41,770 nucleotides of DNA from JANXUC01 sp043749225 (GCA_043749225.1 JAYVEP010000041.1:1-41770); one strand, 5' to 3'. Numbered from the stretch's first letter, positions 34,549 through 41,770 are shown. The notes: generated from the letters alone by a model not told the origin. Translations and numbers: made by a program.

Positions 34549-34830
34549 ATGGATCAACAACTGAAGCGCCTCATGAAAGACCTCGGCGAAGCCATCAATG
34601 AATCGCTGGCCGATTCCGATCAGATTTCCGAAGTCGTCTCCCGCATTAAAGATGGCGGTTACGACATCTTCCTCGTCCTCGAAGCCACCATCGGCCTCTC
34701 CAAACAAGGTGCCAAGCCCGGCGAAAGCGAAATCGAATCCATCACCATGCGGACCAATTCTTCGTTGACTCTCAACGACCAGGATCAAAAGTTCCTCAAG
34801 TCTTTGCGCATTAAGATCGAAACGGAATAG
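34549..34830 (+). CDS. small acidic hypothetical protein
   Basis: A 93-residue protein (MDQQLKRLMKDLGEAINESL at its start) that looks helical in its first half and strand-rich in the second (GGYDIFLVLEATIGLS, then SLTLNDQDQKFLKSLRIKIE). No membrane segment, Cys or known motif. GGGAGG at 34537-34542 precedes the ATG with a good distance. An in-frame GTG/TTG further upstream would add a tail with no sign of coding. The family is not recognised. It is alone between the divergent membrane protein gene and the M13 peptidase gene. Confidence 0.75.
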   Translation: MDQQLKRLMKDLGEAINESLADSDQISEVVSRIKDGGYDIFLVLEATIGLSKQGAKPGESEIESITMRTNSSLTLNDQDQKFLKSLRIKIETE

Positions 34831-35114
34831 CGTAAGGTTTTTCGATCAAGCGCTGTCGCCGATCTCAAGCCAATCGCTTCACAAACCTGATACTCAACAC
34901 TCCGGCTGCACTCGCGCGAAACGCATGGTTGGATCACACAGTATTGCGTAATGCAAAACCGTATGACAATCCTGAAAAGGGAAAAAGGCCCAAGGGAAGA
35001 GGTCCGCAAACGTCCGATGGGTAAGCCTCTACTTCGCTATTGTCACGACTGCGCGTCGCCAGAGAGGCAGCCAGTTGTTGGATGCAGCCGCCCACACGGC
35101 CACATGGAGGCAAT

Positions 35115-37157
35115 ATGCAGACCTCGCTACCTATTCTTCGCACCACTGCGTTAGTCGCGATCTTCGCGATTGCAGCCTCCTTCAGCACAGCCCCGCCGGT
35201 CGCTCAAAATACAAGCGAGAATGACATGGACCGCTCCATTGATCATTCCATCAAGCCCGGCGACGACTTCTTCCAGTACGCCAACGGCGGATGGCTGAAA
35301 AATGTCGCGATACCCGCTGGCCAGACGAGTTACGATACCCGCGCGATTCTAAGGGAGAAGTCAGCCCAGCGTGTGCGCGATCTCATCCAAGAAGCGGTCC
35401 CGTCCCACGCGGCCAAGGGCAGCATCTCGCAGAAAGTAGGAGACTACTTCGCCAGCTTCATGGATAGCGACGGCATTGAGGCCAAAAAGCTAACACCACT
35501 CGCCGACGAAATGTCCAAAATTTCAACCATCACAAACAAGACTTCGCTCTCCGCCTATCTCGGCACCACGTTAAATGGAGAAATTGAAGGGCTCACCGCC
35601 AACGCCGACCACATTTTCGGCTTGTGGATCAACCAGGGCTTCGACGACGCCGACCACAACGTCGTGCATTTCTTGCAGGGCGGTCTCGGAATGCCTGACC
35701 GCGACCAGTACCTTGACCCATCGCCCAAAATGGTTGATTTACGCGCTCAATATCAATCACATATCGCGGCAGTCTTAAAACTGGCGGGCGTTGCGGACTC
35801 AGAAGCCAAAGCGGCACCCGTTCTTTCACTGGAGGTTCGAATCGCCCAAGCCTTCGCGCCCGACGCCGACGCCACCGACGTATTCAAGCAGAACAATCCC
35901 TGGAAACGCGCCGACTTCACCATCAAGGCTCCGGGCATGGACTGGGCCGCATACTTCGAATCAGCCGGGCTTGCCCAACAATCCGATTTCATCGTTTGGC
36001 AGCCATCCGCGGTAACCGGCGTCTCCGCGCTAGTAGCCAGCGAGAGCGTCGAAAACATAGACGTCTGGAAGGCCTACCTCCGGTTTCACCTGATCGAACA
36101 CTACGCCAATGTCCTCCCGGAGGCCGCACGCAAGCAGACACCGGACCGCGCCAAATTAGCCGTCGACGCCACCAACGCCGCCTTAGGCCATGCAGTCGGC
36201 CAACTTTATACGCAACGTTATTTCCCGCCTGCCGCCAAGGCGAAAGCGCAAGCCATGGTCGCCGACATAATCGCCGCCTATAGCGCTCGCATTACAAATC
36301 TCGCCTGGATGTCCCCTCCGACCAAGCAAAAGGCTTTGGCCAAGCTGGCCGCGCTTCAGGTCATCGTCGGCTATCCCGACACATGGATCGACTATTCATG
36401 GATCGACTATTCTTCGCTCGATATCGTTCGCGGCGATGCCTTCGGAAATATGCGCCGCGCAGAGGCCTTTCTTCGTTCACGCAACCTGGCCAAACTCAAG
36501 CAACCGGTCGATCCCATCGAGTGGCCCATCAATCCGCAAATTCCCGGCGCGGTCATCATGTTCAGCCCTAACGCCGAGTTTTTCTCAGCCGCCATTCTCC
36601 AGCCCCCCTATTTCGACAGCGAGGGCGACACCGCTTCCAACTACGGCTCTGCCGGCGCTGGCATGGCGCATGAAATCAGCCACAGTTTTGACGAACTGGG
36701 CAATATTTACGACGCGCAAGGCCGCCTCGGCGATTGGTGGATCGCGGAAGACCGAACGGCCTACCACGCTGCCGCAGAGAAGCTAGCTTCTCAATTCGAC
36801 GCCTACTGCCCATTCGCCGATCTTTGCGTCAAAGGCAAGCAGGTCTTGAGCGAAAACATCGCAGACATCGCAGGCTTGCTGGTGGCGCATGACGCCTACT
36901 TCCTGTCCCTGCAAGGCAAGCCCGATGTCGTGATCGACGGCGCAAATGGCGAACAACGCTTCTTCCTGGCCTTTGCCCAGCGCTGGCGCAAAATTCAGGA
37001 CGAACCCGCTCTTCGCAAACAGATCGCAACCGACACCCACGCCCCAGGAAAATACCGTAGCGACACAGTTCGCAATGTCGACGCCTGGTACAAAGCCTTC
37101 GACATCTTGCCCACCGACAAGCTCTATCTGAAGCCCGAAGATCGCGTCCGGATTTGA
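35115..37157 (+). CDS. M13 family (neprilysin-like) metallopeptidase
   Basis: A 680-residue exported zinc endopeptidase. A signal peptide covers about residues 1-30. The N-terminal M13 domain contains DHSIKPGDDFFQYANGGWLKN; the catalytic domain has the HEISH zinc motif (His519, Glu520, His523) in GAGMAHEISHSFDELG, and the third ligand Glu580 in SENIADIAGL, with Asp584. It probably digests peptides in the periplasm. A 15-base tandem duplication (36383-36412) doubles the residues WIDYS. The protein ends in EDRVRI and lacks the final Trp common in the family. The ATG at 35115 follows GGAGG (35106-35110); the frame is open further upstream but without signal features. It converges on the amidohydrolase gene. 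Confidence 0.94.
   Translation: MQTSLPILRTTALVAIFAIAASFSTAPPVAQNTSENDMDRSIDHSIKPGDDFFQYANGGWLKNVAIPAGQTSYDTRAILREKSAQRVRDLIQEAVPSHAAKGSISQKVGDYFASFMDSDGIEAKKLTPLADEMSKISTITNKTSLSAYLGTTLNGEIEGLTANADHIFGLWINQGFDDADHNVVHFLQGGLGMPDRDQYLDPSPKMVDLRAQYQSHIAAVLKLAGVADSEAKAAPVLSLEVRIAQAFAPDADATDVFKQNNPWKRADFTIKAPGMDWAAYFESAGLAQQSDFIVWQPSAVTGVSALVASESVENIDVWKAYLRFHLIEHYANVLPEAARKQTPDRAKLAVDATNAALGHAVGQLYTQRYFPPAAKAKAQAMVADIIAAYSARITNLAWMSPPTKQKALAKLAALQVIVGYPDTWIDYSWIDYSSLDIVRGDAFGNMRRAEAFLRSRNLAKLKQPVDPIEWPINPQIPGAVIMFSPNAEFFSAAILQPPYFDSEGDTASNYGSAGAGMAHEISHSFDELGNIYDAQGRLGDWWIAEDRTAYHAAAEKLASQFDAYCPFADLCVKGKQVLSENIADIAGLLVAHDAYFLSLQGKPDVVIDGANGEQRFFLAFAQRWRKIQDEPALRKQIATDTHAPGKYRSDTVRNVDAWYKAFDILPTDKLYLKPEDRVRI
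36383..36412 (+). repeat. 15-bp tandem duplication inside the M13 peptidase gene
   Basis: ATGGATCGACTATTC occurs twice in a row (36383-36397 and 36398-36412). The repeat keeps the frame and adds five residues, giving WIDYS-WIDYS. The two copies are identical, so the event is probably recent. Confidence 0.9.
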
Positions 37158-37202
37158 TGACGCGTCCCCCAGACGGCCGGGAAGGCTTCGATTGACTAGC
37201 CC

Positions 37203-37334
37203 CTGTTTCATAAATAGTAACCCGCGCCTTGTCATTCTGAGCGCAGCGAAGAATCCCTACCGCCGGAAAGATTGTGGATGTTTACCGGGATTCTTCGCTG
37301 CGCTCACAATGACAAATTCCTATTTATGAAACAG
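37203..37334. repeat. doubly nested inverted repeat between M13 peptidase and amidohydrolase genes
   Basis: Outer arms CTGTTTCATAAATA (37203-37216) and TATTTATGAAACAG (37321-37334) pair perfectly. Inside them, TTGTCATTCTGAGCGCAGCG then AAGAATCCC (37229-37257) pairs with 37287-37315 over 29 positions with one mismatch. The whole 132-base element could fold into one long hairpin in either transcript of the convergent pair. Confidence 0.88.
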
Positions 37335-37347
37335 CCTTTATTTTCTC

Positions 37348-39030
37348 TTACTGCAACTCAGCCGCCCGATAGCTATCGCGGCCTCCCATCACAGTCAGCA
37401 ACACTTTCGTCTTCAGAATCTTTTCCGGCGGACCACTAAGAATGTCCTCCGACAGCACCACAAAATCCGCCAGCTTCCCCGCCGTCAAAGTTCCCTTCAC
37501 GTTCTCGTCGAAGCTCGCATAGGCCCCATCGCGGGTGAAATGCCGCAACGCCGCCTCCACCGAAATCCGATTCTCCGGATACCAGCCTCCGGCGGGCGTC
37601 CCCTCCGGCGTTTTGCGCGCCACCGCACAGTAAATCCCTCGCAGCGCTTCGTGAGAAAACACCGGATGATCGCTGCCAAACGCCTGCACCGCTCCCGCAT
37701 CGTCAATCAACTTGAACGCATTGGCGTGAGAAGCACGCGCCGGACCCAACAGCACCGCATAGTTATTCAACGTCGTGTCGTCGGGATTCGCAAACAGCGC
37801 CTGCGTCGATGCAATCACGCCAAGTTGCTTGAAACGCGGCAGGTCGTCCAGCCGAGGCACTTCCATATGCTCCACCCGATGCCGACGGCCCGACGTTCCA
37901 TTCGTTTTCGCCGCATATTCAAACGAATCCAGCGCCATGTGGATCGCCTTGTCGCCAATCGCGTGCAGCATGATTTGCAAACCAGCGCGGTCATACGCAG
38001 CCGCAGCCTGGTTCAGCTCTGCCTGCGTCCACATTGGAATCCCGGTTCCGCCACCCACATAAGGCTCGAACATTGCCGCCGTCCGCGCATCCACGGTCCC
38101 ATCCAGCATCCCCTTGGCACAGCCAAACTTCAGCACCGGTCCCTTGTATTGATCGCGCTGCGACTTAAACAGTTCCAAATCCGCAGCCTTCGGATTCTTC
38201 CGAAACGGAACCGACATGTAAAAGCGAACCTTCATCCCGCCTTCCGCCAGCACGCGTAGAAACGCAGACTCATCGTCTCCCCAGCCCTGCGAAACTTCCT
38301 GCAGCGACGTCAAGCCGTAAGAAGCCGCCTCGTCCAAGGTTTTCTTCAGCGCTTCGTAGCGTTCCTCGACGGAAGGCTCAGGAATATGCTCGGCCACCAA
38401 TCGCACAGCAGCTTCTTTCAACTCCCCTGTAAGTTCGCCGTGCGCGTCGCGCTCAATGCGTCCATTCGCCGGGTCCGGCGTATCTCGCGTGACCCCAGCC
38501 AGCGCCAGCGCTTTCGAGTTCGCCAGCCCCATGTGCCCGTCTCGTTCCCAAATAAAAACAGGACGATCCGGCATCACCGCATCCAGATACTTCTTCTCCG
38601 GCAACTTCCCCGGAAACGCCGAATACCCCCACCCCCGCCCCGTGATCCAGGCCTTCGCGGGATGAGCCTCGGCATAACGCACCAACCTCCGTTGCAAATC
38701 AGAAACATCGACGGAATCCACCAGATCGGCATGGTCGCTGGAAGAAAAATGCCAATGCGCATCATTGAAGCCCGGCATCAGCAAACGTCCGTGGAGATCC
38801 ACGATTGCCGTATCAGCCGAAGCCAGCTTCCTAACGTCGGCATTCGAACCCACCGCCAGAAGCTTGTCCCCCCGCACAGCCAACGCTTCCGCCAGCGGGC
38901 GGGAATCATCCGCCGTCCAGATTTTGCCATTCACAAAAATGCGATCAGCATGGTCGGCGGCAAAGGCAGGTATTAGGACCACCTGCACGGCGAAGAACAG
39001 TACCGACAGCACTAGCCAGCACTTACGCAT
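37348..39030 (-). CDS. secreted amidohydrolase (YtcJ-like, Amidohydro_3)
   Basis: A 560-residue protein with a signal peptide (about residues 1-24, KCWLVLSVLFFAVQVVLIPAFA). The metal-dependent amidohydrolase barrel begins with DRIFVNGKIWTADDSRPLAEALAVRGDKLLAVG, and metal-binding His-x-His is in LMPGFNDAHWHF. Further marks are WERDGHMGLANSKAL, MLHAIGDKAIHMALD (His) and the C-terminal QAFGSDHPV and LTAGKLADFVVL. The group acts on amide or similar bonds of unknown substrates. The ATG at 39030, preceded by GGAGG, is the choice that gives a clean signal peptide; the frame upstream of it runs through a dispersed repeat. Confidence 0.93.
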   Translation of the reverse strand: MRKCWLVLSVLFFAVQVVLIPAFAADHADRIFVNGKIWTADDSRPLAEALAVRGDKLLAVGSNADVRKLASADTAIVDLHGRLLMPGFNDAHWHFSSSDHADLVDSVDVSDLQRRLVRYAEAHPAKAWITGRGWGYSAFPGKLPEKKYLDAVMPDRPVFIWERDGHMGLANSKALALAGVTRDTPDPANGRIERDAHGELTGELKEAAVRLVAEHIPEPSVEERYEALKKTLDEAASYGLTSLQEVSQGWGDDESAFLRVLAEGGMKVRFYMSVPFRKNPKAADLELFKSQRDQYKGPVLKFGCAKGMLDGTVDARTAAMFEPYVGGGTGIPMWTQAELNQAAAAYDRAGLQIMLHAIGDKAIHMALDSFEYAAKTNGTSGRRHRVEHMEVPRLDDLPRFKQLGVIASTQALFANPDDTTLNNYAVLLGPARASHANAFKLIDDAGAVQAFGSDHPVFSHEALRGIYCAVARKTPEGTPAGGWYPENRISVEAALRHFTRDGAYASFDENVKGTLTAGKLADFVVLSEDILSGPPEKILKTKVLLTVMGGRDSYRAAELQ

Positions 39031-39077
39031 GAACCCTCCATCTTTGCCTAGAGTGAAAGTACAAAGACCTTTTCTGG

Positions 39078-39170
39078 ATTTGTCATTCCGAGCGCAGCGA
39101 GGAATCCCTTTCAAATACCAACCGTCTTGGTAGCTATAGGGATTCTTCACGTCCCTCTGAAATGACAAAA
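39078..39170. repeat. inverted repeat between DinB-like and amidohydrolase genes
   Basis: ATTTGTCATTCCGAGCGCAG then CGAGGAATCCCT (39078-39109) faces AGGGATTCTTCACGTCCCTC...AATGACAAAA (39138-39170). The outer ends pair well, the middle only partly. It sits 50 bases before the amidohydrolase start. Confidence 0.8.
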
Positions 39171-39189
39171 TAACCAGAGCGTTCCTTCA

Positions 39190-39684
39190 TCAATCAAACT
39201 CCCGCTTCGGTGGAGCCTGCTCCAACCCCACCCGCCCCGCCACAATCTCCGCCACGAAATAACTCTCCCCGCGAATCGGACACCCCGCCAGCCGCCGCAA
39301 CATCGCGATCTGCCCGGTATGCGTCAGCGCATCCGCAATCGGAGCCTGCATCAGCTTCTCCGCCGATACCTGCATCGGGGCATCGGATCCCAGGTAGTCG
39401 TCAAACGCCTGCAGCGTTCCAAAGAAGCGTGCAACTTCCGCGTCCCACGCCAGCGGCTCCGAATCGTGCCACTCCTTCCGCCCCTGCGACATGGCCAGCG
39501 CCCAATCGAACAGGTCGCCCATGTGCGCCAGAATCCGCACCGGAGTTTTCGGGTTCGGACCAGTCAGAAATTCAGCAAAACTCTCCGGCGCGCCACGCAG
39601 CGTCTTCCCCGCGCGATAAGCCAGCGCAGCCACAGCATGACGAAGCAGTTGACGTTGCGGATCGCTAACTTTCACATCAGACAC
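39190..39684 (-). CDS. DinB-like metal-binding protein
   Basis: A 164-residue four-helix protein of the DinB superfamily. Metal ligands are likely His in VRILAHMGDLFDWAL and in DALTHTGQIAMLRRLAG, the usual helix 2 and helix 4 sites; the GxxxxAHMGD and TGQI motifs are typical. The last part is IRGESYFVAEIVAGRVGLEQ. Members bind a divalent metal and some are thiol transferases, but no specific reaction can be named. It lies 160 bases upstream of the amidohydrolase gene on the same strand, with a palindromic repeat between. Confidence 0.82.
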   Translation of the reverse strand: MSDVKVSDPQRQLLRHAVAALAYRAGKTLRGAPESFAEFLTGPNPKTPVRILAHMGDLFDWALAMSQGRKEWHDSEPLAWDAEVARFFGTLQAFDDYLGSDAPMQVSAEKLMQAPIADALTHTGQIAMLRRLAGCPIRGESYFVAEIVAGRVGLEQAPPKREFD

Positions 39685-39733
39685 AATTTCCTCCTGGGAG
39701 TCGCCATAGGAACGCGATTGTTCCTAGACACAA

Positions 39734-39761
39734 TTGTCATCCGAGCGTAGCCAGGAATCCC
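39734..39761. repeat. single arm of the TTGTCAT...GGAATCCC repeat
   Basis: TTGTCATCCGAGCGTAGCCAGGAATCCC with one base missing in the TCATTCC part. No partner arm follows. Confidence 0.6.
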
Positions 39762-39840
39762 TTTCGTCGCAAAAAATTATTGCGTTTTGGAGATTCTCGT
39801 CTGATCGATCAGTGACCAGAAATCTGTATGGTCGTCCACG

Positions 39841-39864
39841 ATAACAGAATGATCGTTCTGTTAT
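39841..39864. promoter_or_regulatory. operator-like palindrome
   Basis: ATAACAGAA-TGATCG-TTCTGTTAT, symmetric but for one base pair around GATC. Its form resembles operators of TetR-type repressors. It lies 157 bases before the DinB-like gene start and 284 before the XRE gene start. Confidence 0.4.
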
Positions 39865-40147
39865 AAACCGCGAGCGCGCGCAAATCGCCCGCGCCGCGAC
39901 CAACGACCCCTCCAACTCCCGCCGGAGGAATCCAACCAGTAAACATCGTCGAGATTACACTCGGCAGACCAATCCGCGTTTTCCCGCGATTTTACTGGGT
40001 TTGTTAGGGGTCTCCTACCGGAAATGGCCTATTTGTGCCAGTTTTCCACCGAAATTCTTGTTGACTTCGTGCGCCACATACTGCAAAGTCTTTCCTGTCT
40101 TCACGTTGAAGCTCTGCAACGTGCTGTACGATTCTCCCACAACCTGA

Positions 40148-40690
40148 ATGGCAACGATTCTATCTCCCGTGGACTCACGGGAAGTTGTCCGATGCGATAG
40201 CTGTGCCCTGGTGCAATTCCGCACATCCAACAACGAATGCCGCCGCTGCCACACATCCCTCGATGAGGATGAGGAAGAACTCACGCCCGTTGCCACCATG
40301 CCCTCCGCCGTTCCCGCTTTGGAGAACATTCCAGGGCACTTACGGTTGGCGGCCTCCATTCGCTCCTTCCGCTTACGCGGTGGAATGAGCCAGCGGCAGC
40401 TCGCCCTTCGCATGTCCGTGCCACGGACCTATGTCTCCAAGATTGAGAACGACAAGGCTTGCCCCACTCTGTCCTCGCTGGACCGGCTGGCGCGCGCTCT
40501 CTGCGTGACCATCCCCGACCTGCTGACCGGCAGCGAACGCAACCGCGACGAAGAGATTCGCGAACTAGTCGAAGACCCTCTCGTCTCTGAAATGATGCCG
40601 TTCATTGGCAAACTCAACGGCATGCAGATGACCAGCATCCTGGGCCAAGTGCGCGACATGGCGACCCATCCACCACGCCGCACCGCCTAG
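40148..40690 (+). CDS. XRE family transcriptional regulator with N-terminal zinc ribbon
   Basis: A 180-residue protein with two parts. Residues about 14-36 carry paired cysteines (RCDSC and CRRC, 16 residues apart), a small zinc ribbon. After an acidic linker comes an XRE/HTH_3 domain: RLAASIRSFRLRGGMSQRQLALRMSVPRTYVSKIENDKACPTLSSLDRLARALCVTIPDLL (about residues 66-125), with the recognition helix in RTYVSKIEN. A C-terminal helical tail (LVEDPLVSEMMPFIGKLNGMQMTSILGQVRDM) may form the dimer interface. Target genes are unknown. No Shine-Dalgarno sequence is obvious before the ATG. A clear terminator follows. Confidence 0.9.
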   Translation: MATILSPVDSREVVRCDSCALVQFRTSNNECRRCHTSLDEDEEELTPVATMPSAVPALENIPGHLRLAASIRSFRLRGGMSQRQLALRMSVPRTYVSKIENDKACPTLSSLDRLARALCVTIPDLLTGSERNRDEEIRELVEDPLVSEMMPFIGKLNGMQMTSILGQVRDMATHPPRRTA

Positions 40691-40749
40691 CATCTAAAGA
40701 AGTTAGAAGGCAAGGGCTTATCCGGGCCTCCATTGCCTACTCCTGAGAA

Positions 40750-40777
40750 GCCGGAGCCGCAAGGCTCCGGCCTTTTT
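40750..40777 (+). terminator. rho-independent terminator after the XRE gene
   Basis: GCCGGAGCC-GCAA-GGCTCCGGC, a perfect nine-pair stem with a GCAA tetraloop, followed by CTTTTT. It starts 60 bases after the XRE stop codon and is the clearest terminator of the window. Confidence 0.9.
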
Positions 40778-40786
40778 ATGCCTCCG

Positions 40787-40811
40787 TGTAGGGTGAGCAT
40801 TCCTGCTCGCC
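40787..40811. repeat. dispersed hairpin repeat, second copy
   Basis: TGTAGGGTGAGCATTCCTGC then TCGCC: the reverse complement of the unit at 8876-8900 with one mismatch, next to the XRE terminator and before the convergent CxxC gene. Confidence 0.75.
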
Positions 40812-40842
40812 GAGGCACTCCGTGGGGAGGCACTTCGTGGAA

Positions 40843-41034
40843 TTAATCCGTCGCAGACCGCTCTTGGTATCCAGCACACGACCACACCGGCAGCGCTGGA
40901 TACTTCCTAAACCTCGAGTCCGTCAGCGCCAGCTGGCACAGAAAAAACACCGAGCCACGATCCGACTCAACGCGCCGAACGTGCACGCAATCCGCGCATA
41001 ACCCAACTCGCGCCCGATCTTCGGCAGAAGTCAT
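40843..41034 (-). CDS. small Cys-containing protein of a conserved unknown family
   Basis: A 63-residue protein. It contains CADCVHVRRVESDRGSVFFLCQL, then TDSRFRKYPALPVWSC and a final GYQE. The four cysteines (CxxC, then two single) likely bind zinc. The pattern C-x2-C-x-H-x2-R-x9-F-x-L-C and 'TDxRFxKYPxLPVxxCxGY' is one I recall from small uncharacterised proteins of several phyla; function unknown. The ATG at 41034 is preferred over a GTG two codons earlier. It converges on the XRE gene. Confidence 0.8.
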   Translation of the reverse strand: MTSAEDRARVGLCADCVHVRRVESDRGSVFFLCQLALTDSRFRKYPALPVWSCAGYQERSATD

Positions 41035-41049
41035 AAACACTCACGTAGC

Positions 41050-41068
41050 GGCAGGCGCCTCGCCTGCC
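41050..41068. repeat. hairpin GGCAGGCG-CCT-CGCCTGCC
   Basis: A perfect eight-pair stem in the gap between the CxxC gene and the Smr gene. A GTAGC motif precedes it, and GGCAGCGCTACAAAT follows at about 41106-41120, which shares CAGCGCTACAAA with the element at 41523-41625. Confidence 0.65.
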
Positions 41069-41122
41069 ACTTAGACATGTGTGACGAGCACTTGCAACGA
41101 GCATTGGCAGCGCTACAAATAG

Positions 41123-41470
41123 CTACAACAACACCAGCGTCACGCCGCGATTCTTCTTGCCAAAATCCTGATCCGCCTTCGCTTCAGGAGCTTTCTTCAC
41201 CAACTCCCAAGCCCGCTCGTCCGACGTCGTAAAGTCTTCCCCATTCACAAACAGCTTGATTTCGCCCTTTTCTTTCATCTGTCTTAAAAAGCTACGGACG
41301 GCGAACCGCAGGACCCCTCCCTGACCGGTCGAGCCGTAGCCGTGGATGACCTTCAGGACGCGCACACCGCCATTCTGAGCGCTCGCCAGCCCCTCGGCCA
41401 GCCTGAGTAGAGCCTTTTCGCGTGTAGGGCGTCCTAGCTCGATATTTAAGGTTCGAACGCTGCCGGACAT
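41123..41470 (-). CDS. Smr domain protein
   Basis: A 115-residue protein that is little more than an Smr domain: LNIELGRPTREKALLRLAEGLASAQNGGVRVLKVIHGYGSTGQGGVLRFAVRSFLRQ, with the conserved VIHGYGSTG loop (residues about 41-49) in place of the usual HGxGxG. Smr domains, also found at the end of MutS2, bind nucleic acid and some cut it; the isolated form may act on RNA or DNA. The C-terminal part (FTTSDERAWELVKKAPEAKADQDFGKKNRGVTLVLL) completes the fold. The ATG at 41470 is the natural start. Confidence 0.88.
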   Translation of the reverse strand: MSGSVRTLNIELGRPTREKALLRLAEGLASAQNGGVRVLKVIHGYGSTGQGGVLRFAVRSFLRQMKEKGEIKLFVNGEDFTTSDERAWELVKKAPEAKADQDFGKKNRGVTLVLL

Positions 41471-41522
41471 TGGGCACTCCCTGCCTTCGCTACCGCTAGC
41501 ACTAAACTACACCGTCGGTTCG

Positions 41523-41625
41523 ATTTTGTAGCGCTGCCGTCCCGGCGGCAGTCCGTCGGCGTCTCGCCCACCTGCGCGGGCAAGATGCTCCCGCCACTGC
41601 CGGCTGGAAGCCAGCGCTACAAAAT
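41523..41625. repeat. 103-base element with perfect 14-bp inverted ends
   Basis: ATTTTGTAGCGCTG (41523-41536) and CAGCGCTACAAAAT (41612-41625) flank a GC-rich centre with further partial palindromes (CCGTCCCGGCGG, GCCGGCTGGAAGCC). It lies between the Smr gene and the gene that starts at 41690. No coding capacity. Confidence 0.8.
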
Positions 41626-41689
41626 TCACGCGCCCATTCATGCGCCACGCTCACTTCCATTGCCATCCCTACCGCGCTATGGTAACTTC

Positions 41690-41770
41690 ATGAGCGGACG
41701 AGGTTTACCCTTGCAAGCGACAACTCCTGCCGGCCTCGACCGCAAGGAAGCGGCGATTTTCTCGCAGCTC
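41690..41770 (+). CDS. start of an unknown gene, cut by the window end
   Basis: An open frame of 27 codons from the ATG at 41690 to the last base, beginning MSGRGLPLQATTPAGLDRKE and continuing AAIFSQL. It is too short to identify. A possible -10 box (TATGGT at 41678-41683) with a TTCCAT at 41655-41660, 17 bases apart, would place the transcript start almost at the ATG, so the mRNA may be leaderless. Confidence 0.5.
   Translation, partial: MSGRGLPLQATTPAGLDRKEAAIFSQL

Larger units (their letters stand above)
39685..40147. other. 463-base intergenic region with palindromes
   Basis: It holds one repeat arm (39734-39761), a perfect palindrome CTGATCGATCAG (39801-39812) and an imperfect 24-base palindrome (39841-39864, ATAACAGAA then six bases then TTCTGTTAT). 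A GC-rich stretch follows. On the minus strand, 40015-40138 encodes a short segment with coding-like character (see findings). No regulator gene of the TetR kind is nearby. Confidence 0.5.

Noticed and set aside
37348..39168. amidohydrolase start at 39168
   Set aside because: The extra 46 residues are encoded by a dispersed intergenic repeat; ATG 39030 with GGAGG gives a clean signal peptide.

Overview
The window is bacterial chromosome. Gene families, protein style and the many short palindromic intergenic repeats suggest an Acidobacteriota genome of the Koribacter/Sulfotelmatobacter type. That assignment is inference from family recognition only; no rRNA gene is present to confirm it. No tRNA, rRNA, CRISPR array, insertion sequence or prophage was seen. 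Genes are densely packed on both strands in short operons.

Layout. 1-1454: a possible 3' end of an unknown gene, an apparently empty stretch, a PilZ (c-di-GMP) protein and a nested palindromic element. 1455-4250 (minus): a cytochrome c maturation operon, ccmE-ccmA-ccmB-ccmC-ccmD, whose CcmE carries a Cys-x3-Tyr haem site instead of the classical His. 4359-5120: a membrane protein with a TrkA-N/RCK domain but no K+ selectivity filter. 5484-8861: a small zinc-ribbon-like protein, inorganic pyrophosphatase, a secreted Cys-containing protein and ThiC. 8910-12936 (minus): a single-span membrane protein, an M28 (PSMA-like) peptidase and a peroxiredoxin-fold protein lacking the peroxidatic Cys. 13044-16396: a methyltransferase, an aromatic-amino-acid-type decarboxylase and a patatin phospholipase.

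16574-23985 (plus): a Nudix hydrolase, a VIT1/CCC1 transporter and a secreted protein, then a complete fatty-acid beta-oxidation set (HAD/ECH fusion, thiolase, acyl-CoA dehydrogenase). The junctions inside this set carry copies of a CCACAGAGGACACAGAGG-type repeat. 23961-25509 is the most accessory-looking part: a GIY-YIG/T5orf172-type gene that looks 5'-truncated at the end of the dehydrogenase gene, followed by a RES-Xre toxin-antitoxin operon with a perfect inverted-repeat operator spanning its promoter and start codon. 25522-26460: a small protein and a DUF2911 lipoprotein-like secreted protein.

26591-31116 (minus): the glycine cleavage operon gcvT-gcvH-gcvPA-gcvPB. 31327-33856: an 11-cysteine microprotein whose stop codon abuts that of a methylmalonyl-CoA mutase large subunit, then a HAD phosphatase. 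33987-41470: small unknown proteins, an M13 metallopeptidase, a YtcJ-type amidohydrolase, a DinB-like protein, a zinc-ribbon XRE regulator with a clear terminator, a CxxC protein and an Smr-domain protein. A gene starting at 41690 runs off the end.

Metabolically the window joins beta-oxidation (acetyl-CoA and propionyl-CoA), methylmalonyl-CoA rearrangement and glycine cleavage with c-type cytochrome assembly, which fits an aerobic heterotroph. A recurring structural theme is that six of nine convergent gene junctions hold a hairpin or inverted-repeat element.
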